This document shows positions 16,201 to 24,592 of a DNA stretch of 45,549 nt, piece by piece. Position 1 is the stretch's first letter. The number at the start of each line of letters is the position of its first letter. Source of the stretch: Oligoflexia bacterium (GTDB lineage Bacteria; Bdellovibrionota; Bdellovibrionia; JABDDW01); assembly GCA_034439615.1 (NCBI GenBank), contig JAWXAT010000014.1, positions 1-45,549 of the forward strand, given 5' to 3'. The notes beneath the pieces were generated by a model that ran no database searches, was not told the origin of the DNA, and was given only the letters and a program-made list of their open reading frames with translations. A program made the position numbers and the translations under genes.

Positions 16201-17448
16201 TTAAGGTCCGCGTTTAAAGATCAGTGAAGCATTTGTTCCACCAAAGCCGAAGCTATTAGATAAAACAGCGGTGAGTCTTTTTTCTCTCGCCGTGTTTGGA
16301 ACGTAATCAAGATCGCACTCAGGACTTGGGTTATCAAGATTTATTGTGGGAGGAACAACGTTGTCACGCAGTGCTAAAACGGCAAACACTGCCTCTAAGC
16401 TTCCAGCTGCACCGAGTAAATGACCTGTCATACTTTTTGTAGAGCTCACCCATACTTTTTTAGCATGTTCTCCAAAAGCTCTTTTAACTGCTTGAGTTTC
16501 TGCAATATCCCCTGGGCCTGTGCTTGTACCGTGGGCATTGATGTAATCAATGTCACTGGGGTTAAGCTCGGCATCTTTAAGAGCCATTTCCATGCATTTT
16601 GCTGCGCCAAGTCCGCCTTCTGATGGACTCGTCATATGATACGCATCGCAATTTAGACCGTAGCCAACAACTTCGCAATAAATGCGAGCACCACGTTTGA
16701 GTGCATGTTCGAGATCTTCAACAACCATAATGCCTGAGCCTTCGGCGAGTACAAACCCATCGCGAGCGTTATCCCATGGCCTTGAAGCTTTTGTGGGATC
16801 ATCGTTACGTGTTGAAAGGGCTCGCATAGAAGAAAAACCTGCGATTGCTAAGGGGCAAATTGTTGATTCTGCTCCTCCGGCTAATGCCACATCACAAATT
16901 CCATCGCGTATATATCTCATGGCTTCGCCAATTGAGTGAGCACCAGTGCTGCAAGCAGTTGTAATGCAAATATTGGGGCCACGTGCACCGTAAGTAATTG
17001 CTAATTGGCCAGCTGCAAGATTTGGAATCACCATGGGAATAAAAAATGGAGAAACACGATTAGCACCGCGATCTCTTAAGATATTGTGTTGAACTTCAAT
17101 ACCAGGAAGTCCACCCATACCAGCTGATACAATAGTGCCAACTCTGTCGGCATTTTCATCAGTGATGGTGAAGCCTGAATCATCGAGTGCCATTTTGCCT
17201 GCAGCCATGGCGTATTGAATGAATAGATCCATTTTTTTTTGTTCTTTTTTATGAACCCATAGATCTGGCTGGAAGTTTTTTACTTCACCCGCAATTTGCG
17301 AGTCATAGGTAGACGCATCAAAGCGGGTGATTTTTGAAATGCCCGATTTGCCTTCTAAGATATTCTTCCAAGTTTCTTGTGACGTCATCCCCAGAGGTGA
17401 AACAACTCCCACTCCGGTGACGACAACACGGCGTTTACCTGATTTCAT
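16201..17448 (-). CDS. fabF: Beta-ketoacyl-ACP synthase II
   Basis: 415 residues. The condensing-enzyme triad is Cys166 (TACSTGA), His306 (NAHGTSTGPGD) and His343 (SMTGHLLGAAGS), so this is an elongating synthase of the FabF/FabB type. It extends acyl-ACP with malonyl-ACP in type II fatty-acid synthesis. The usual start VVVTGVGVVSPLG is at residues 8-20. It follows acpP by eight bases, the common acpP-fabF order. Confidence 0.97.
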   Translation of the reverse strand: MKSGKRRVVVTGVGVVSPLGMTSQETWKNILEGKSGISKITRFDASTYDSQIAGEVKNFQPDLWVHKKEQKKMDLFIQYAMAAGKMALDDSGFTITDENADRVGTIVSAGMGGLPGIEVQHNILRDRGANRVSPFFIPMVIPNLAAGQLAITYGARGPNICITTACSTGAHSIGEAMRYIRDGICDVALAGGAESTICPLAIAGFSSMRALSTRNDDPTKASRPWDNARDGFVLAEGSGIMVVEDLEHALKRGARIYCEVVGYGLNCDAYHMTSPSEGGLGAAKCMEMALKDAELNPSDIDYINAHGTSTGPGDIAETQAVKRAFGEHAKKVWVSSTKSMTGHLLGAAGSLEAVFAVLALRDNVVPPTINLDNPSPECDLDYVPNTAREKRLTAVLSNSFGFGGTNASLIFKRGP

Positions 17449-17456
17449 TTAAAATT

Positions 17457-17693
17457 TTAGGCTTTTCCTTTGGATTGAAGATATTTTGTAACATCACCAA
17501 CTGTGCGGAGTTTTTCTGCCGCTTCATCGGGAATTTCAAGATCAAATTCTTCTTCCATAGCCATTACTAATTCTACGATGTCTAAGCTATCAGCCCCTAA
17601 GTCATCAATGAATGATGATTCGGCTTTTACTTTTTCAGCTTCAACACCAAGCTGTTCCACGATAATATTTTTTACTTTTGATTCTACGTTCAT
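17457..17693 (-). CDS. acpP: Acyl carrier protein
   Basis: 78 residues, acidic. The phosphopantetheine attachment site is Ser36 in [16 protein letters not shown] strong GAGGAGG ribosome-binding site precedes the ATG, in keeping with the high expression expected of ACP. It carries growing acyl chains between the Fab enzymes encoded on both sides and donates them to PlsX. Confidence 0.98.
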   Translation of the reverse strand: MNVESKVKNIIVEQLGVEAEKVKAESSFIDDLGADSLDIVELVMAMEEEFDLEIPDEAAEKLRTVGDVTKYLQSKGKA

Positions 17694-17738
17694 GTGTTCC
17701 TCCTCTTTAATAAGCGTGCAATTCCCAATTTAAAATTT

Positions 17739-18485
17739 TCAAATCATATTTAAGCCGCCGTTGACATCAAGTGTGTGACCCGTGATGTAACGAGCGTAGG
17801 GAGAAGTTAAAAACAAGCAAGCGTGTGCGATATCAGCTGCTTCTCCCATGGATCCAAGTGGTACGCGTTCTAAGATGCTTTTCTTTTGCGCGTCGGTCAA
17901 TGACTCTGTCATATCTGACCCAATAAATCCAGGCGCAATGCAGTTTAAGCGTATTTGACGACTGGCGACTTCTGCCGCAATGGATTTGGTAAAACCAATG
18001 ATGCCAGCTTTACTAGCAGCATAATTACTTTGACCAGCATTGCCAGTTTGTCCGATGACACTTGTGATGTTAACAACCGAACCTTCTTTGGCTCGCAGCA
18101 TTATTTTTACTGCTGCTTTTGTGCAGGCATAAACACTTCTAAGATTGGTCTCTATAACTGCATTCCAATCTTCAGGTTTAAGTCTTAAGAGGAGTTGATC
18201 TTTAGCAATTCCAGCGTTGTTGATCAAAACGTGAAGACCACCAAGGTCTTCTTGAATTTGCCCAAAATAAGTATCTACAGCTTGGGGGTCAGAGACGTTG
18301 AATTTATAAAGTTTGTGCCCTTCGCCTTGCAACTCTGAAAGTGTTTTTTGAGCTGCTTCATCATTTGATTGATAGGTGATAGCTACTTTTGCGCCAACAT
18401 GGGCATAGGCAAGAGCGATTCCACGGCCAATGCCACGACTTCCTCCTGTTACGACAACAACTTTATCTTTGTAATTAAAAGCCAT
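17739..18485 (-). CDS. fabG: 3-oxoacyl-ACP reductase
   Basis: 248 residues of the short-chain dehydrogenase/reductase family. TGGSRGIG at 13-20 is the NADPH-binding loop, NNAG at 89-92 follows, and the catalytic residues are Ser142, Tyr155 and Lys159 (YAASK). It reduces 3-ketoacyl-ACP in each elongation cycle. GGAG precedes the ATG within the end of fabD. Normal length. Confidence 0.97.
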   Translation of the reverse strand: MAFNYKDKVVVVTGGSRGIGRGIALAYAHVGAKVAITYQSNDEAAQKTLSELQGEGHKLYKFNVSDPQAVDTYFGQIQEDLGGLHVLINNAGIAKDQLLLRLKPEDWNAVIETNLRSVYACTKAAVKIMLRAKEGSVVNITSVIGQTGNAGQSNYAASKAGIIGFTKSIAAEVASRQIRLNCIAPGFIGSDMTESLTDAQKKSILERVPLGSMGEAADIAHACLFLTSPYARYITGHTLDVNGGLNMI

Positions 18486-18488
18486 TGA

Positions 18489-19469
18489 TCAAGCTCCGTC
18501 TTCAAGATGTTGCATCGTGTTTTTTAAATTTTCAACAGTGTCGATATTAAAAGTATGAGCCGTTAAATCTGTTTTTTTGATAAGCCCTGCAAGTACACGA
18601 CCTGCGCCAAATTCTAGATATTTATTTACTCCTGTGTGTCGCACAGAACTTGTCCATAAGACGGGTTTAGTCATTTGTTCAAATAAAAGAGTTTTGGCTA
18701 ATGTGCCATCGTGATTTTTTTCAGCATTCACATTATGAATTACTGCAAACTTCATTTGTTTTTGCCACTGAACTTTTTCAAGTTGTGATTTTAATCTTTC
18801 AGCTGCTGGCTTCATGAGTGAGCAATGAAAAGGAGCACTCACAGAAAGTGGGATCATTTTTGCTCGGCTCGCACCATAGTCTGAAGCAATAAGATGTTCT
18901 TTCATGTAGTCTAAAGCTTTTTGATGGCCACTGACCACTACTTGGCCTGGGCTATTAAAATTTGCTGCTTCTAAAACACAGTTTTTTAAACCACCATCGG
19001 TTGCAGCTTTATTTTGCATATCGCTACACGCTTTAATTACTGAGGCGTCATCTAAACCTAAAACGGCCATCATAGCCCCAGTACCAACAGGTACGGCATC
19101 TTGCATGGCTTGACCACGAATGCGTACTGTTACTATGGCTTCATTTAATGTCATGGCTTCACTTGCAACAAGGGCTGAGTATTCACCTAAGCTATGCCCC
19201 AATGTTACTGTAGGTCTGAATTCACATTCTGAAGTAAACACTCTCCATGCTGCAATGCTTGTAACAAGAAGGGCGGGTTGAGTGTTAGCTGTAAGTTTTA
19301 GATCTTGATCTGAACCTTCAAAACAAAGTCTTTTCAGATCAAGTTTTAAACTATCAGATGCTTCTTCATAAGTTTGTTTTGCGATATTAAAATTTTCAAA
19401 AAAATCTTTTCCCATGCCCGTATGTTGACTGCCTTGACCTGGAAATACCGCTGCCCATGATTCACTCAT
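18489..19469 (-). CDS. fabD: Malonyl-CoA:ACP transacylase
   Basis: 326 residues. FPGQGSQHTGMG at 9-20 and the nucleophile Ser93 in GHSLGEYSAL define the family; a later FHCSLMKPA contains the catalytic His. It loads malonate from CoA onto ACP. The ATG lies one base after the fabH stop and GAGG precedes it. Position between fabH and fabG is the usual order. Confidence 0.97.
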   Translation of the reverse strand: MSESWAAVFPGQGSQHTGMGKDFFENFNIAKQTYEEASDSLKLDLKRLCFEGSDQDLKLTANTQPALLVTSIAAWRVFTSECEFRPTVTLGHSLGEYSALVASEAMTLNEAIVTVRIRGQAMQDAVPVGTGAMMAVLGLDDASVIKACSDMQNKAATDGGLKNCVLEAANFNSPGQVVVSGHQKALDYMKEHLIASDYGASRAKMIPLSVSAPFHCSLMKPAAERLKSQLEKVQWQKQMKFAVIHNVNAEKNHDGTLAKTLLFEQMTKPVLWTSSVRHTGVNKYLEFGAGRVLAGLIKKTDLTAHTFNIDTVENLKNTMQHLEDGA

Positions 19470-19470
19470 C

Positions 19471-20460
19471 TTAATACCTCAATAAAAGTGCGCCTGATGT
19501 CAGGCCCGCACCAAATACAGTGATGAGAATGAGATCACCTCGTTTAACTTTACCTGCTCTTACGGCTTCATCAAGTGCAATGGGTACAGAGGCTGATGAA
19601 GTGTTTCCTGTTTTTTCTAAATTCATAATGATTTTATCCATGGAGATATCAAGTTGTTTTGCAATGGCTTCAATGATGCGTTGATTAGCTTGATGGGGGA
19701 TTACCCACTGAATATCATTAATTGTCATTTTATTTGCGAGTAAAACTTCAGTTGAACAACGAGACATTGTTCGAGTCGCATTTTTAAAAATATCACGACC
19801 CTTCATAATCATGTGATGAGCACCACTCTCTAAAACTTCTTTAGTGATGGGCATTTTTGAACCACCGCCAGGAAGCATGAGAAGTTCTGCTAAATTTCCG
19901 TCTGCAAATAGACTCTCACCTAAAATTGCACTCGCACTATTTTCATCAGCGCGTCCTAAAACAACGGCTCCTGCGCCATCACCAAAAAGTATGCAAGTGT
20001 CACGATCTTTATAATTCACAATACGTGAAAGAGTTTCAGCTCCAACAACTAATATATTTTTAAACATTCCTGTGCGAATATATTGATTGGCAACGCTACA
20101 GGCGAAAAGAAATCCAGAGCAAGCAGCGTTAAGATCTAAGGCTCCACAAGTTCCTGCACCAAGTTTTGCTTGAAGCAGTGATGCAGTATTAGGAAGTGAA
20201 TAATCGCCAGTACATGTTGCAAATAATATTAATTCAATATCTGTTGGTTTAAGGCCTGAGGCACCAATGGCTTCTTGGGCAGCGATTAAGCCTAAGTCAC
20301 TAGTTGCATGTACAGGTGAGGCAATTCGTCGTTCTCTAATTCCTGTGCGTTCAACGATCCATTGGTCATCGGTTTCAACTAATTTTTCAAGATCTTGATT
20401 GGAAAGTATTTTTTCAGGAAGATAGCGACCTGTTCCTTTTATTTGTGTATTGAAATTCAT
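19471..20460 (-). CDS. fabH: Beta-ketoacyl-ACP synthase III
   Basis: 329 residues. Catalytic Cys114 (NAACSGF), His256 (PHQANQRI) and Asn286 (KTGNTSSAS) form the FabH triad. It starts fatty-acid synthesis by condensing an acyl-CoA primer with malonyl-ACP. The ATG overlaps the plsX stop (ATGA, 20457-20460), indicating coupled translation. Confidence 0.97.
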   Translation of the reverse strand: MNFNTQIKGTGRYLPEKILSNQDLEKLVETDDQWIVERTGIRERRIASPVHATSDLGLIAAQEAIGASGLKPTDIELILFATCTGDYSLPNTASLLQAKLGAGTCGALDLNAACSGFLFACSVANQYIRTGMFKNILVVGAETLSRIVNYKDRDTCILFGDGAGAVVLGRADENSASAILGESLFADGNLAELLMLPGGGSKMPITKEVLESGAHHMIMKGRDIFKNATRTMSRCSTEVLLANKMTINDIQWVIPHQANQRIIEAIAKQLDISMDKIIMNLEKTGNTSSASVPIALDEAVRAGKVKRGDLILITVFGAGLTSGALLLRY

Positions 20461-21488
20461 GGTGTAGTTACCTCAGCACTTTGAGTGCTAACAGGTTTTA
20501 TTACACTTAAATCTAAAGCTTCACGCAAGCGATCAACGAGGCCTTCTTTTGCTGTTTTTTCAGCCATATGGAGAGCATTTTTAATAGCTAAGGTTGATGA
20601 GCGTCCATGACATATTAAACTTAAGCCCCCAATTCCTAAGAGGGGTGCTGCGCCATACTCAGCATAATCTAATTTCTTTTTAAGCGGTCTAAGTGAACTT
20701 TTTGCGAGTAAATAACCAAGTTTTCCTGAGATACTTGAAGAGAAACTTTGTTTAAGGAGTTCCATGATGGCTTCTCCTAAACCTTCTGCAGTTTTTAAAA
20801 TAACATTCCCTACAAACCCGTCACAGATGATTACATCATATTCGCCAGTAAAAATATCGCGACCCTCGCAATAACCTGCGTAATTGATAGATGGGATTTG
20901 TTTTAATAATGAATGTGTTTCTCGTGTGAGTTCGTTGCCTTTACTTTCTTCTTCACCGTTACTAATCAGGCCAATGCGAGGTTTTTTAATTCCACGCATG
21001 ACTTGACCATAGGCATGCCCCATGAGTGCAAAATCAACTAAATGAGTTGCCTTGCAATCAACGTTGGCACCCATATCTAAACAATAAGTTGGAAATGGTT
21101 TTAAAGTTGGAACAGGTGTCACAAGTGCAGGGCGTTCTACGTCTTTAAGTCTTTTTAGGAGTAATAAACTTAGAGCCATAAAGGCTGCTGATGAACCAGC
21201 AGATAAACTGGCATTCGCTTCGCCTTGAACTACAAGGTCTACGCATTTATACATGCTTGTATTTTTTTTATTTCGTAACTGGGCAGAAGCTTTTTCAGCC
21301 ATGTCGATAAGTTCTGGAGCGTGAACGATGGAAATACGAGGGTGTCCAGCGCCAAGTAAGGATTTTAATTTTCCTTCATCACCTGTGAGGATCACATGAG
21401 CTTGGGACTCGTTAACAAAATCAAGGGCACCGCGAATGTTTACTTCGGGGGCTAAATCGCCGCCGAAGGCGTCCAATGAGATTTTCAC
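20457..21488 (-). CDS. plsX: Phosphate acyltransferase PlsX
   Basis: 343 residues from a GTG start. The opening KISLDAFGGDLAPEVN corresponds to the family's DAMGGDxAP motif, here with Phe for Met. GANVDCKATHLVDFALMG is the conserved central segment. PlsX converts acyl-ACP to acyl-phosphate, the donor for PlsY in phospholipid synthesis. It follows rpmF by six bases and overlaps fabH. Confidence 0.95.
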   Translation of the reverse strand: MKISLDAFGGDLAPEVNIRGALDFVNESQAHVILTGDEGKLKSLLGAGHPRISIVHAPELIDMAEKASAQLRNKKNTSMYKCVDLVVQGEANASLSAGSSAAFMALSLLLLKRLKDVERPALVTPVPTLKPFPTYCLDMGANVDCKATHLVDFALMGHAYGQVMRGIKKPRIGLISNGEEESKGNELTRETHSLLKQIPSINYAGYCEGRDIFTGEYDVIICDGFVGNVILKTAEGLGEAIMELLKQSFSSSISGKLGYLLAKSSLRPLKKKLDYAEYGAAPLLGIGGLSLICHGRSSTLAIKNALHMAEKTAKEGLVDRLREALDLSVIKPVSTQSAEVTTP

Positions 21489-21494
21489 TTTTCG

Positions 21495-21677
21495 TTAGGA
21501 ATTCATCCTTGGAGCAATAACTTCTTTGCCATTGTAATAACCGCATGTGCATACGCGATGGGGAACTTTAAGCTCACCGCATTGTTTACAGGTGCTGGTA
21601 CTGGGTCTTGTCAAAGCATGATGACTTCTTCTTTTGTTGCGCTTTGACTTTGTTGTTTTATCTGCGGGAACTCCCAT
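21495..21677 (-). CDS. rpmF: 50S ribosomal protein L32
   Basis: 60 residues. MGVPADKTTKSKRNKRRSHH is the basic N-terminal tail of L32. Four cysteines (CKQC and CTC region, about 30-45) form a zinc-ribbon, so this is the zinc-binding form. AAAAGGAG precedes the ATG. It sits between yceD and plsX, its classical position. Confidence 0.96.
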   Translation of the reverse strand: MGVPADKTTKSKRNKRRSHHALTRPSTSTCKQCGELKVPHRVCTCGYYNGKEVIAPRMNS

Positions 21678-21678
21678 T

Positions 21679-22233
21679 TTATTCTCCTTTTAATTCTTTC
21701 AACTTAGCGAAAGGTGAAACTTTTTGATCAACTTCTTCATGTTTACATAAACATTGTGCAAGATTTAAATTCGAACCGCATTTTAGACATAGTCCTTTGC
21801 ATTCTTCAGTACATAGAGGTTGAAAAGGTATTTCCAACGCTACCTGTTCATGTACGGCTTCTGCAAGGTTGATTTCATTACCTTCAAGAAATTCTAAATC
21901 AAAAGAACCATCAAGATCATCAATAGAATCAGTTAGGCCGCTGATATTGTCTTCTGATTTATAATAGTTTGTGACGAAATTTTTTGAAAACTGAGAACTA
22001 AAATCCTCAGCACACCTTGAGCATATGTGCCGAAGTTCACCTGTTAGTTTACCACGCACTTGAACTAAACTATCTGCAGGTGAGATATGAATATTAGCCT
22101 GATAAACTGGGTAATCACCTAAAAGATCAAAAAGAGTAGTGTTGAGTTCTCCTGTTTTTTGGGAAAAATCAAAGTCTAGACCCCCTTGAGGGATTTCATG
22201 AAATTTTAGCTTTAAATCTTTGGCAGCACTCAT
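21679..22233 (-). CDS. yceD: YceD/DUF177 family protein
   Basis: 184 residues from ATG 22233; another ATG lies at 22257. FHEIPQGGLDFDF near the start matches the family, and the C-terminus has a Cys-rich CTEECKGLCLKCGSNLN segment. YceD-family proteins are encoded next to rpmF and some are linked to 23S rRNA maturation; the exact role here is inferred. A longer reading to 22293 is unlikely because it would start inside the predicted promoter. First gene of the rpmF-plsX-fab operon. Confidence 0.88.
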   Translation of the reverse strand: MSAAKDLKLKFHEIPQGGLDFDFSQKTGELNTTLFDLLGDYPVYQANIHISPADSLVQVRGKLTGELRHICSRCAEDFSSQFSKNFVTNYYKSEDNISGLTDSIDDLDGSFDLEFLEGNEINLAEAVHEQVALEIPFQPLCTEECKGLCLKCGSNLNLAQCLCKHEEVDQKVSPFAKLKELKGE

Positions 22234-22272
22234 GAATATAACGTTCTCCAATATCATCGCAAAATGACTTCT

Positions 22273-22301
22273 TAAATAGTCTTGGGGTGTCAAAAAGTCA
22301 A
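22273..22301 (-). promoter_or_regulatory. Sigma70-type promoter of the yceD-rpmF-fab operon
   Basis: On the minus strand TTGACT (22301-22296) and TATTTA (22278-22273) are separated by 17 bases. The expected start point, near 22266, lies just upstream of both ATG candidates of yceD. It is the best-matched promoter in the window and fits the head of a long operon. Prediction by eye only. Confidence 0.55.
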
Positions 22302-22319
22302 GAAATCCTATTGTTTAGA

Positions 22320-22349
22320 TTGATTTTCATAATTTAAAAACTCTACAAT
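22320..22349 (+). promoter_or_regulatory. Candidate promoter of the SH3/barrel protein gene
   Basis: TTGATT at 22320-22325 and TACAAT at 22344-22349 are separated by 18 bases. The start point would be at about 22355-22356, on the ATG itself, suggesting a leaderless transcript. If the mRNA instead begins later, the in-frame TTG at 22376 would be the start. Confidence 0.4.
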
Positions 22350-22354
22350 CAGGC

Positions 22355-23278
22355 ATGGCACATGGCAGTGTTGGTTTGAATCATCTTACAAGAGTTCTCT
22401 TAACCATTGTATTCCTCTTTGGAGCACTTCTTTGGCCCTCTTTTGGGCATGCTGATTCTTTAGAGATCAACGTAGAGCAAGTAAAAGTTTATGGTGCGCC
22501 TGATGAAGAATCAGATGTTATTTTTACTCTATTTAAAGGCGATTCAGTCCCTTTGAGTAAAAAATCAGTTCCTAACTACAAAAAAGTGTTGATCCAAGAT
22601 GGTGGGCAAAAGCGCGTTGGCTATATTAAAAATAGTGAGCTCACCCGTGGCGGAGCAAAAACAAAACCCCAAAAGAATCAGCCAAAATCAAAACTCAAAG
22701 GACTCGCTGGACACGTTGTACTTGGTCTTACGGGTGGAGGAAATTATCAATATCAAGGGGCTAGAACTTACACTGATACCGCAAGTGCCACTGCAAGTAT
22801 AAGTGCCTTAAGCGGGTTTAGTACCCTTTTTGGTGCTTTTGTAGATTATCCATTTTCAGAGAGATTTAGTGTAAGTGGCTATTTTCAGTACAAAAAAGTA
22901 TCTGTTACCGGTACCGCTTCTTATTCACTTACGACAATTCCAAATGTCGCCACCGACACATTTTTAAAAGAAACATTTCTGGTTTTTGGAGCTTTATTAA
23001 AATTTTATCCAAATCGTAACGGAAGCTGGTGGTTTGGTGGCGGGGCACAGGTAGATAAAGCTACTGCGGGGACACTTAAGTTTGGTGGGTTTCCTGAAGG
23101 CCCACTTGAGAATAAAGATCTTCCAACATTTACGTATGTCTACGCTGCGATTGGTGCGAATTTTCCGTTATTTGGAAAATTCTATTTTATGCCGGATCTT
23201 AGATTTGGTGTGCTCCTTGTTTCAAATCCATTAATTATAGAAGCTGATATTATCGGAAATATTGGTTATTCGTTTTAA
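22355..23278 (+). CDS. SH3-domain outer-membrane beta-barrel protein
   Basis: 307 residues. A signal peptide ends near GHADS (about residue 33). A bacterial SH3-like segment follows (about 35-95: KVYGAPDEESDVIFTLFKGD ... VGYIKNSEL). After a Lys/Pro/Gln linker, the remainder is Gly/aromatic-rich alternating strands (GLTGGGNYQYQG, FGAFVDYPFSERFSVSGYFQY) ending in IGYSF, with the terminal Phe expected of a Bam-dependent barrel. It probably joins peptidoglycan to the outer membrane; function unknown. The start is uncertain: TTG 22376 would give a shorter signal peptide. Confidence 0.8.
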   Translation: MAHGSVGLNHLTRVLLTIVFLFGALLWPSFGHADSLEINVEQVKVYGAPDEESDVIFTLFKGDSVPLSKKSVPNYKKVLIQDGGQKRVGYIKNSELTRGGAKTKPQKNQPKSKLKGLAGHVVLGLTGGGNYQYQGARTYTDTASATASISALSGFSTLFGAFVDYPFSERFSVSGYFQYKKVSVTGTASYSLTTIPNVATDTFLKETFLVFGALLKFYPNRNGSWWFGGGAQVDKATAGTLKFGGFPEGPLENKDLPTFTYVYAAIGANFPLFGKFYFMPDLRFGVLLVSNPLIIEADIIGNIGYSF

Positions 23279-23322
23279 ACATGGCACATACTTTGCGAGG
23301 AGAATCTGCAAAGAGGTGATTG

Positions 23323-24567
23323 ATGAAGCCAAAAACGATTTTAAGTTTTCTAGTACTCCTTATTTCGCTCTCACTAGCACAATCACTACAAACGGTTCAT
23401 GCAGACACTGCATATGATGTAAACACTCCTGTAAAAAAGAAATACAAAAGAGCACTTGTTGTAGCAGGCGGTGGATTTCAAACAGCCATTTTTCTTGGCA
23501 TCATCGAAGGTGCCTTAAAAAGTCCAAATCCACCAGACGTCATTGTTGCTACTTGCGGCGGTTCTGTTGCCGCAGCCATAACCAATGCATTTCCTAATGT
23601 TGAAGATCGCAGGAAATTTTTGGTTGAAGACTATTATGAATCATTTCGTGATGTGAAATTAGAAAATAATGGGTTTCGCTATTTAATAAAAAGTTTTTTT
23701 AGAGTTTTAGGTGCTGCTAAATCTGGTGTAAAAGAAAAAATTCCACCTATCTTTGAAGACTACATGGTGAATATTCCCATTGATCCTAAAATAATGCCCA
23801 AACTTAACATTCCATTTAACCCACAAGGGATTCCGATTATTATTATTGCTGGGGAATTAGATCCAGAATTTGGGCCTGATCATGTTGGTGAGCTTAGGCG
23901 CGGGAGAAAACTAGTAACACAGACATTTTTTACTGACCCGATGACGGCAACGTTGCTTGAGGGTTTTGAATCACCTGTTGCTTACCCCGAAAGTACTGTT
24001 AGAAAAGAAACTAAAACAATCATTGATAAAACACTTGTGCAAGCGTCGCGTGCATCTATTTCTGATTTTTATGGAACAAGCCTTCAAAATATCGATGGCA
24101 CATTTTATGTAACGGGTGCGACAGATCTTTATGCAATTGAAGTAGGTGAGTATGTTGCTGATGAAGTCATCATGACTTACAAGAGGCCGTTTCCTAAAAT
24201 GTTTCAAAAAGCTATGAAAAGTGTGTTTCGCTACGATAGTAATAAACGCCTTAAAGAAGTTAACGCAAAAGATGCTGCTTATTGGATCGATATTACCGAC
24301 ACAAATACAACACTCGCTAAAGAAGAATTTGGGCCTGCGATTAATTGGCTTACATGGAAAGTAAATCTTCGTATGGCTAAAACATTTGAAGAATACGATG
24401 CGCGAGTGACAAAGTTGTGGAACTATGGTGAAGAGCGAGCTTGGGAAGCACTTAATTTTTCTGTAAGAAACTGGAAATGCCATGTTCGTGAGAGAAACAA
24501 AGGAAACACAGATTTTAATCATCCCTCAGTTAAGTCTGAGCCATGCCCTGTTAAAAAACAAAAATAA
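23323..24567 (+). CDS. Secreted patatin-like protein with atypical active site
   Basis: 414 residues from ATG 23323; AGAGG lies upstream. A signal peptide (LLISLSLAQSLQTVHA) is followed by RALVVAGGGFQTAIFLGIIEGAL, which fits the patatin oxyanion-hole loop GGGxxG and first helix. The nucleophile elbow is CGGSVAAA with Ser81, so the canonical GxSxG is GGSVA. The later FYVTGATDLYAIEVGEYVADEV aligns with the patatin DGG/A segment, but the Asp position appears to be Thr264. If the alignment is right, the Ser-Asp dyad is incomplete and lipase activity doubtful. Cys477-like residues near the end are few. It may be a binding or scaffold protein. Patatin is my best assignment, not certain. Confidence 0.65.
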   Translation: MKPKTILSFLVLLISLSLAQSLQTVHADTAYDVNTPVKKKYKRALVVAGGGFQTAIFLGIIEGALKSPNPPDVIVATCGGSVAAAITNAFPNVEDRRKFLVEDYYESFRDVKLENNGFRYLIKSFFRVLGAAKSGVKEKIPPIFEDYMVNIPIDPKIMPKLNIPFNPQGIPIIIIAGELDPEFGPDHVGELRRGRKLVTQTFFTDPMTATLLEGFESPVAYPESTVRKETKTIIDKTLVQASRASISDFYGTSLQNIDGTFYVTGATDLYAIEVGEYVADEVIMTYKRPFPKMFQKAMKSVFRYDSNKRLKEVNAKDAAYWIDITDTNTTLAKEEFGPAINWLTWKVNLRMAKTFEEYDARVTKLWNYGEERAWEALNFSVRNWKCHVRERNKGNTDFNHPSVKSEPCPVKKQK

Positions 24568-24592
24568 TGTTTTAAGTAAATTTTAATTGATT

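Noticed and set aside
22234-22293. N-terminal extension of yceD to a TTG at 22293
   Set aside because: That start lies upstream of the predicted transcription start and inside the promoter spacer region, and has no ribosome-binding site.
23971-24522. 183-codon open frame on the minus strand
   Set aside because: It lies wholly antisense to the patatin-like gene, has a Phe/Ser/Cys/Ile-rich composition typical of a shadow frame, and has no recognisable motif or ribosome-binding site.
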